Below, one piece after another: positions 59,829 through 64,000 of a stretch of 64,000 nucleotides of DNA (its first letter is position 1; each line of letters begins with the position of its first letter). A program made the position numbers and the translations under genes. Where the stretch lies: positions 65,684 through 129,683 of the forward strand of contig NZ_DASRBQ010000111.1 of the NCBI RefSeq assembly GCF_035653575.1, read 5' to 3'. The notes under the pieces are model-generated. The model did not search any database. It was not told the origin of the DNA and saw only the letters and a list, made by a program, of their open reading frames with translations. The stretch comes from Actinocrinis sp035653575 (GTDB lineage: Bacteria; Actinomycetota; Actinomycetes; Streptomycetales; Catenulisporaceae).

Positions 59829-60823
59829 CGCCTGTTCTCCTGCCCTGTGCCCGCGGCGGTGTGCTCGCCACCAGAGTAGGCGTAAGCAGCCGCGTGGCGT
59901 GCGGCGATCTCGGCTTCGCGCGGAATCGACGGGATCGCGCCCGGCTTCTCGACGCTCAGCGAGGCCGCGGCGCTCGCGTACTGGAGCGCGATCTCGACCG
60001 GGCGGTCGGCGGCCAGGCAGGCGGCCAGCACTCCGGTGAACGTGTCGCCGGCACCGGTCGTGTCGACGGATCGCGCACGAGCCGCAGGCACCTGATATCG
60101 GGCGCCGTCGCGGCTGGCGTAGCAGACCCCTTGTTCCCCGAGCGTCAGGGCGACTCGCGGCGTCAATTCGAGCAGTTCTCCACACCGCGCGAGGGCGGCG
60201 TCGCCCGCTACGGCATCGAGCTCGAACCCCGCAATGGTCGCGGCCTCGATTTCGTTGACCACCAACAGGTCGGTTACCGCGAGCAGTTCCGCGGGCAAAG
60301 GCCGCGCCGGAGCGGCGTTGAGAATCGTCGTGCCGCGCCCGGATTCGCGGATGGCGGTAAATGCGGCATGTACGGTCTCCACCGGAATTTCCAGCTGCGC
60401 CAACAGCACCGCGCATTCGCGGGCGCGTGTTAAATCGGCCGCACAGAGGCCCAACAAAGAGCCATTCGCTCCGGAAACCACCACAATCGTGTTCGCGCCC
60501 GCCGGATCCACGGTGATCAGCGCCGTTCCGGTCGGCACGCCGGGCAACTCGCGCACCGGTTCGGTGTCCACGCCGGCGCCGCGCAGGACGTCGCACAGAC
60601 GTGCGCCGTATTCGTCATCCCCGACCGCGCCGAGGAAGGCGCAGTCCGCAAGCCCGGACCGCGCGACGGCGATCGCTTGATTCGCCCCCTTGCCGCCCGG
60701 CATCGCGTCGAAACTCTGCGCGAACACGGTTTCCCCAAGTCGCGGCAGTGCTTCGCAGCGAGTGACAAGGTCCATGTTCGCGCTGCCGACGACGAGGACC
60801 CGCGGCTGCCCTGGCTTCGACAT
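59825..60823 (-). CDS. rbsK: Ribokinase (PfkB family)
   Basis: A 332-residue sugar kinase from ATG 60823 (MSKPGQPRVLVVGSANMDLV). It has the ribokinase N-terminal GSANMDLV, the substrate loop FDAMPGGKGANQAIAVAR, and the PfkB C-terminal signature DTTGAGDTFTGVLAACLA with catalytic Asp. No rbs transporter is near. CATACT lies six bases before the ATG on the minus strand, so a leaderless transcript is possible. Its stop is coupled to lhgO. Confidence 0.92.
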   Translation of the reverse strand: MSKPGQPRVLVVGSANMDLVTRCEALPRLGETVFAQSFDAMPGGKGANQAIAVARSGLADCAFLGAVGDDEYGARLCDVLRGAGVDTEPVRELPGVPTGTALITVDPAGANTIVVVSGANGSLLGLCAADLTRARECAVLLAQLEIPVETVHAAFTAIRESGRGTTILNAAPARPLPAELLAVTDLLVVNEIEAATIAGFELDAVAGDAALARCGELLELTPRVALTLGEQGVCYASRDGARYQVPAARARSVDTTGAGDTFTGVLAACLAADRPVEIALQYASAAASLSVEKPGAIPSIPREAEIAARHAAAYAYSGGEHTAAGTGQENRR

Positions 60824-60892
60824 GAGGCCAGTATGGCGGGCGGGCACTTTCTTCTCTCCGAGAGCGCCGCGTGATCCCTCAGAGCGCAGCCC

Positions 60893-60924
60893 TTGACCTT
60901 GGAGTGCGCTCCCAGGTTTACCGT
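60893..60924 (+). promoter_or_regulatory. MerR-type promoter/operator
   Basis: TTGACC (60893-60898) and TACCGT (60919-60924) are 20 bases apart (19 if TTACCG is used), the over-long spacing typical of MerR-activated promoters. The spacer holds the dyad ACCTTGGAG-TGCG-CTCCCAGGT (60896-60917), close to known ZntR/CueR-type operators. The -10 ends six bases before the merR ATG. Confidence 0.82.
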
Positions 60925-60930
60925 CGTGGC

Positions 60931-61395
60931 ATGGGTACGACGATGCAGGAGAACGCGCGCTGGACGGTCGCGGACGTGGCGCGGGAGGCGGGAGTCTCAC
61001 CGGACACGGTTCGCTACTACGAACGCGCCGGCCTGCTGGAGCCCGCGGGGCGCAGTGCGGCCGGGTATCGGCAGTTCGACTCCGGGTCGCTGGACCGGCT
61101 CAGGTTCATCCAGGGCGCGCAGCGGCTGGGCCTGCGACTACGCGAGATCCGCGAGCTGCTCGCGGTGCGCGACACGGGGACCTGCCCGTGCGAGAGCGCT
61201 GAGACGCTGCTGCGCCGCCGGGTCGCCGAGATCGAACGGGAGATCGCGCGGCTCACCGCGCTGCGCGGGGACCTCGAGCAGATGCTCGCGGGTATTCCGG
61301 GGCCCGGCTGCCCCGATCCGGAGCCGGGCACCTGGTGTCCGGTCGTGCCCGAATTCGCCGAGATGACCGGAGCCGGGAGAGGAGGTGAATGCTGA
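60931..61395 (+). CDS. MerR-family metal-responsive regulator
   Basis: A 154-residue activator/repressor. The winged helix is WTVADVAREAGVSPDTVRYYERAGLLEPAGRSAAGYRQFD, followed by the dimerisation helix EIEREIARLTALRGDLEQML. Metal-site residues fit the Zn/Cd/Hg-type MerR class: CPCESAETLL before the long helix and CPDPEPGTWCPV after it, plus a C-terminal Cys. ATG 60931 is used (60943 possible). The promoter immediately upstream has MerR geometry, so it is autoregulated. The stop TGA overlaps the ATG of a Cys-rich peptide gene (TGATG), which is probably its main target. Confidence 0.92.
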   Translation: MGTTMQENARWTVADVAREAGVSPDTVRYYERAGLLEPAGRSAAGYRQFDSGSLDRLRFIQGAQRLGLRLREIRELLAVRDTGTCPCESAETLLRRRVAEIEREIARLTALRGDLEQMLAGIPGPGCPDPEPGTWCPVVPEFAEMTGAGRGGEC

Positions 61396-61478
61396 TGATG
61401 GAGGAAATCGACGTGCTCGCGGCCTGCGACTGCTGCGACGACCCGGATTGTGACTGCAATTGCGGCAGCTGCTGCTGA
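61395..61478 (+). CDS. 27-residue Cys-rich, metallothionein-like peptide coupled to merR
   Basis: Starts ATG 61395, sharing one base with the merR stop, with GGAGG nine bases upstream inside the merR end (ATG 61389 in the same frame is a second option, adding Met-Leu). The peptide is MMEEIDVLAA followed by CDCCDDPDCDCNCGSCC: eight Cys and five Asp in 17 residues, with CxC, CC and CxCxC patterns that chelate soft metals. No signal peptide. It is too short for standard gene finders. Co-expression with a metal-sensing MerR strongly suggests a metal-buffering or metal-sequestering peptide. I know no described family with this sequence. Confidence 0.75.
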   Translation: MMEEIDVLAACDCCDDPDCDCNCGSCC

Positions 61479-61492
61479 GTGCGGTCAGTCCC

Positions 61493-61545
61493 TGTGAACA
61501 GCACAGAACGAATGTGAGCGGCACAGCACGACTGTGAACACCGCG
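61493..61545. repeat. 20-base tandem repeat, about 2.5 copies
   Basis: TGTGAACAGCACAGAACGAA (61493), TGTGAGCGGCACAGCACGAC (61513) and TGTGAACACCGCG (61533) recur at exact 20-base steps just past the Cys-rich peptide stop codon. Confidence 0.7.
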
Positions 61546-61681
61546 CAGGTGCACGGAACGGGGGCGTGACCGCAACGCTCACCGGCTGATCGGGACCGCG
61601 GCCCGGTCAGTCCCGCACGGGGTGGCCATCGGGAATTCTTGACACCTTGCCGACCTGGTGCTTTCCTGCCCGTGGGCAGCG

Positions 61682-61695
61682 TGACAACGTTGTCA
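61682..61695. promoter_or_regulatory. LacI-family-type operator upstream of the S53 protease
   Basis: TGACAACGTTGTCA is a perfect 14-base palindrome with the central CG of LacI-family sites, 38 bases after a TTGACA -35-like box, placing it near or just past the predicted transcription start. Its sequence differs from the operators at 39334 and 54320, so a third LacI-type regulator elsewhere is implied. Confidence 0.65.
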
Positions 61696-61789
61696 AAGAT
61701 CGCGAGTCAGCAACGCTGTCGCAGCAGCCTTACCCACACCACCCACGCGCGGCGCGGCGCAGCCGCAGGCAATCCCACGAGGAACCGCC

Positions 61790-63517
61790 ATGAGGAGAAT
61801 CCTCTTCGCGGTCGTGGCAGTCATCGCCGGAACGGGGCTCGCCGCCGCCGTCCCGACGAGCGCGAGCGCCGCCACCACGACCAGCGTCAGTACCAGCACC
61901 AGCACCAGCACGTCGAACACGATCCGCGCCAACATCACTCGCACCGACATCGCCAGCACGTCGAACACCAACCACACCTCGACCTCGACCGTCAGTGCGA
62001 CCGCCGGCCGGCAGGTGACCACGAAGCACGCCTGCTCGGCACCGCTGCGCTCCGGCGGCCCGGTCTGTTACGCACTGATCCGCACCGATATCGCGCAGGT
62101 ACGCGCCAGCGCCCTCTCCCCCGACGCGACCCCGTCCGGGTACGGTCCCAGTGATCTGCAGAGTGCGTACAACATCGCCGGAGCCTCCGCGTCGAACGGC
62201 GGCGGAGCGACCGTCGCGGTCATGGAGGCCGCGGACGATCCGAACCTCGAATCCGACCTAGGCACCTATCGGGCGCAGTACGGGCTGCCGGCCTGCACCA
62301 CCGGGAACGGCTGCTTCCGCAAGGTCAACGGCTCCGGCCAGCAGGGCAACTACCCGCCCGGCGACACCGGCTGGGGCGGCGAGGCCTCGCTGGACGTCGA
62401 CATGGTCTCCGCGGTCTGCCCGAACTGCCACATCCTGGTGGTCGAGTCGCAGGACCTGGAAGGCGCCCAGAACGTGGCCGTCTCGCTCGGCGCCCGCTTC
62501 ATCTCCAACAGCTGGGGCACCGGGGACGGCTCGGGTGACGCCGGCGCGGACGGCGACTTCAACCACTCCGGCGTGGTCGACGTCGCCAGCTCCGGCGACA
62601 GCGGATACGGCGTCAGCTACCCGGCCAGCTCGCAGTACGTGGTGGCTGTGGGCGGCACCAGCCTGTACCGCGCTTCCAACTCTCGAGGCTGGTCGGAGTC
62701 CACGTGGTCCGGAGCCGGCGCGGGCTGCTCGTCCTGGGAATCAAAGCCCTCATGGCAGACCGACTCGGGCTGCGGCCGTCGCACCGTCGCGGACGTCTCG
62801 GCGATCGCCGACCCGGGCACCGGGGTAGCGTTCTACGACACCTACGGCTCCGGCGGCTGGGGCGTGGTCGGTGGCACCAGCGTCTCCTCGCCGATCATCG
62901 CGTCCGTATTCGCGCTCGCCGGGGCGCCGTCCAGCGCGGCCGCTTCCGTGCTCTACGCGCACTCGGGCGCCCTGAACGACATCACCTCCGGCTCCGACGG
63001 CTCGTGCAGCCCGTCGTACCTGTGCACCGCGCAGCCCGGCTATGACGGACCGACCGGTCTGGGCACGCCCAACGGCCTCGGCGCGTTCAACGGAACCGGC
63101 TCCGGCGGGGGCGGGGGCGGGGGCGGCGGAGGCACCGGACCGATCGTGTCAGGGGTCTCCTCCGGCCTGTGCGTGGACGACAGCAACTCCAGCACCACCG
63201 CCGGCAGCCACATCCAGATCTGGACCTGCAACGGCACCGGGGCGCAGAGCTGGACCGTCGGCTCGGACGGCACGCTACGCGTGCTCGGTGGCTGCATGGA
63301 CGTGACCTCGGGCGGCACCACGTCCGGCACCAAGGTCCAGTACTGGCCGTGCAACGGCACCGGCGCGCAGCAGTGGCAGCAGGGCGCGAACGGTTCGCTG
63401 ATCAACCCGCAGTCAGGGCTCTGCCTTGACGACCCGGGCTCCAGCACCACGGCCGGGACGCAGCTACAGATCTGGAGCTGCAACGGGACCGGCGCACAGA
63501 ACTGGACGCTGCCGTAA
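61790..63517 (+). CDS. Secreted S53 (sedolisin/kumamolisin-like) peptidase with ricin-type lectin domain
   Basis: A 575-residue exported protease. The signal peptide ends near TSASAAT, followed by a Thr/Ser/Asn tract (about 28-75) in place of the large sedolisin prodomain. The HACSAPLRSGGPVCYALIRTD segment precedes the catalytic domain. Catalytic residues: Glu and Asp in GGEASLDVDM, oxyanion Asp in SSGDSGYG, Ser in VGGTSVSSPI; the Ca site GYDGPTGLGTPNG follows. A Gly-run linker leads to a beta-trefoil ricin B module (about 447-575) with three QxW-type repeats (IQIWTCNGTGAQSW, VQYWPCNGTGAQQW, LQIWSCNGTGAQNW). The lectin probably anchors it to polysaccharide. A LacI-type operator lies upstream. 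Confidence 0.88.
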   Translation: MRRILFAVVAVIAGTGLAAAVPTSASAATTTSVSTSTSTSTSNTIRANITRTDIASTSNTNHTSTSTVSATAGRQVTTKHACSAPLRSGGPVCYALIRTDIAQVRASALSPDATPSGYGPSDLQSAYNIAGASASNGGGATVAVMEAADDPNLESDLGTYRAQYGLPACTTGNGCFRKVNGSGQQGNYPPGDTGWGGEASLDVDMVSAVCPNCHILVVESQDLEGAQNVAVSLGARFISNSWGTGDGSGDAGADGDFNHSGVVDVASSGDSGYGVSYPASSQYVVAVGGTSLYRASNSRGWSESTWSGAGAGCSSWESKPSWQTDSGCGRRTVADVSAIADPGTGVAFYDTYGSGGWGVVGGTSVSSPIIASVFALAGAPSSAAASVLYAHSGALNDITSGSDGSCSPSYLCTAQPGYDGPTGLGTPNGLGAFNGTGSGGGGGGGGGGTGPIVSGVSSGLCVDDSNSSTTAGSHIQIWTCNGTGAQSWTVGSDGTLRVLGGCMDVTSGGTTSGTKVQYWPCNGTGAQQWQQGANGSLINPQSGLCLDDPGSSTTAGTQLQIWSCNGTGAQNWTLP

Positions 63518-63550
63518 CCGCACCCGCGTGAGTGACTATGGTCCGGTCGC

Positions 63551-63584
63551 TACAGCCGGCGCTGCGCGGGCGGCGTCGGCTGTA
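63551..63584. terminator. Terminator after the S53 protease
   Basis: Stem TACAGCCG / CGGCTGTA enclosing a GC-rich loop of 18 bases that can pair further, 33 bases after the stop codon. Confidence 0.6.
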
Positions 63585-63600
63585 CCAGACCGGTCTGGTA
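63583..63600. promoter_or_regulatory. 18-base perfect palindrome
   Basis: TACCAGACCGGTCTGGTA is fully symmetrical and overlaps the end of the preceding hairpin by two bases. It may be an operator for a gene beyond the window or part of a terminator; no regulator is matched. Confidence 0.5.
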
Positions 63601-64000
63601 AGCGATGACGACAAGTTGCGCGCGGTCGCGGGCACGGACAATCCGGCTGACTCACAATGCGATAGCCGCCGCGTCCCGGCGGTTCACCGGAAGCCGCTCG
63701 ATATCACATGCGGCGCGTATCCACAAGGGCTGATGCTTCGTCACTACCGAAAGAAGCCCCGATTTTATTCGAACATATGTATGGAGTATTTTGCCGTTTC
63801 CGGAGCGGCGTTCGCGAGGCTTGGCAACCTACTGATATAGGAGCTTAAGGTAGGCGATAAGATACGGCGTCTCCGATAATCTCGGTGTCCGTCCGCTAAT
63901 ACGGTCTCACCTGACTCTTATGAGGGCCCTGTTGGCCGCGGCGACAAATGAGGGTAAATTATCTGAGCACTTAGTCATGTGTGTCCTGTGATTCTCATAG
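63601..64000. other. Non-coding, AT-rich right end of the window
   Basis: No gene with acceptable codon use was found. From about 63720 the sequence turns much richer in A and T (for example TTTTATTCGAACATATGTATG, broken here after 20 bases in reading). This is typical of a control region or a recently acquired segment in such a genome. Confidence 0.45.

Larger units (their letters stand above)
61479..61789 (+). promoter_or_regulatory. Region between Cys-rich peptide and S53 protease
   Basis: 311 bases. First comes a 20-base tandem repeat (61493-61545), then TTGACA (61639-61644) as a -35 candidate for the protease, a perfect LacI-type palindrome at 61682-61695, and ACGAGGA as the ribosome site. 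No gene. Confidence 0.55.

Noticed and set aside
63532..63840. 102-codon frame after the S53 protease
   Set aside because: Runs through a terminator hairpin, the 18-base palindrome and AT-rich DNA, with codon use unlike the neighbours.

Overview
The window is high-GC DNA (about 70% by eye) with GTG, TTG and ATG starts, short intergenic gaps and few mobile-element traces: an actinobacterial chromosome. The block ddlA-gpsA-plsC-cofC-(cold-shock-like)-hupS-hypothetical-leuD-leuC-ndgR at 1-8441, with a lysine-rich HupS, a HelD-type RNA polymerase factor, DasR-like boxes, several GAF-ANTAR proteins and many LacI-controlled secreted glycoside hydrolases point to a streptomycete-like soil or plant-litter organism (Streptomycetales or Catenulisporales-type; the genus cannot be fixed from this window). 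No rRNA, tRNA, CRISPR, transposase or phage gene was recognised.

Layout. 1-8441 is conserved core: the coupled phospholipid/cell-wall operon plsC-gpsA-ddlA (minus), CofC for coenzyme F420, the nucleoid protein HupS, leuCD and the divergent IclR regulator NdgR. 8522-17014 holds an SDR, a secreted GH18 chitinase with two identical chitin-binding modules behind a DasR-like box, HelD, a transmembrane pseudokinase and a YihY/BrkB membrane protein. 17096-20497 holds three GAF-ANTAR RNA-binding regulators and a DMT exporter. 20754-24963 holds a small protein, a secreted 3D-domain protein with a chitin-binding module (again with a DasR-like box upstream), a BAAT-type thioesterase and a lipoprotein. 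24925-29061 is an accessory respiratory operon ctaC-(29-codon ORF)-ctaD-qcrB, followed by a CBS-pair protein and a SigB/F-type sigma factor. 30979-36957 carries an SDR, a second YihY protein, a membrane HExxH protein, a ROK kinase, a GNAT and an ABM monooxygenase.

36983-56600 is a carbohydrate island with two LacI-controlled modules. Module 1 has GH36 alpha-galactosidase divergent from lacI-SBP-permease-permease-secreted clan-A glycosidase with three CBM35/6-like modules. Module 2 has two permeases, SBP and GH35 beta-galactosidase divergent from lacI and a secreted GH5. Together they look like uptake and breakdown of a galactose-rich plant polysaccharide. Neither module encodes an ABC ATPase, so a shared MsiK-type ATPase elsewhere is implied. 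An aldo/keto reductase and an XRE regulator sit between them.

56628-64000 holds an MFS exporter, an F420/FMN split-barrel protein, a ribokinase/L-2-hydroxyglutarate-oxidase pair, and a MerR regulator translationally coupled to a 27-residue peptide with eight cysteines. A secreted S53 protease with a ricin-type lectin follows, preceded by a LacI-type operator. The last 280 bases are unusually AT-rich and probably belong to the control region of a gene outside the window.

The most novel-looking items are the MerR/Cys-rich micro-metallothionein-like pair (60893-61478) and the 29-codon repeat-built ORF that exactly bridges ctaC and ctaD with 4-base overlaps at both ends (28337-28426). Several regulators (ndgR, lacI at 39356, merR, XRE at 47875) also have -10-like boxes exactly six bases before the start codon, which predicts leaderless mRNAs.
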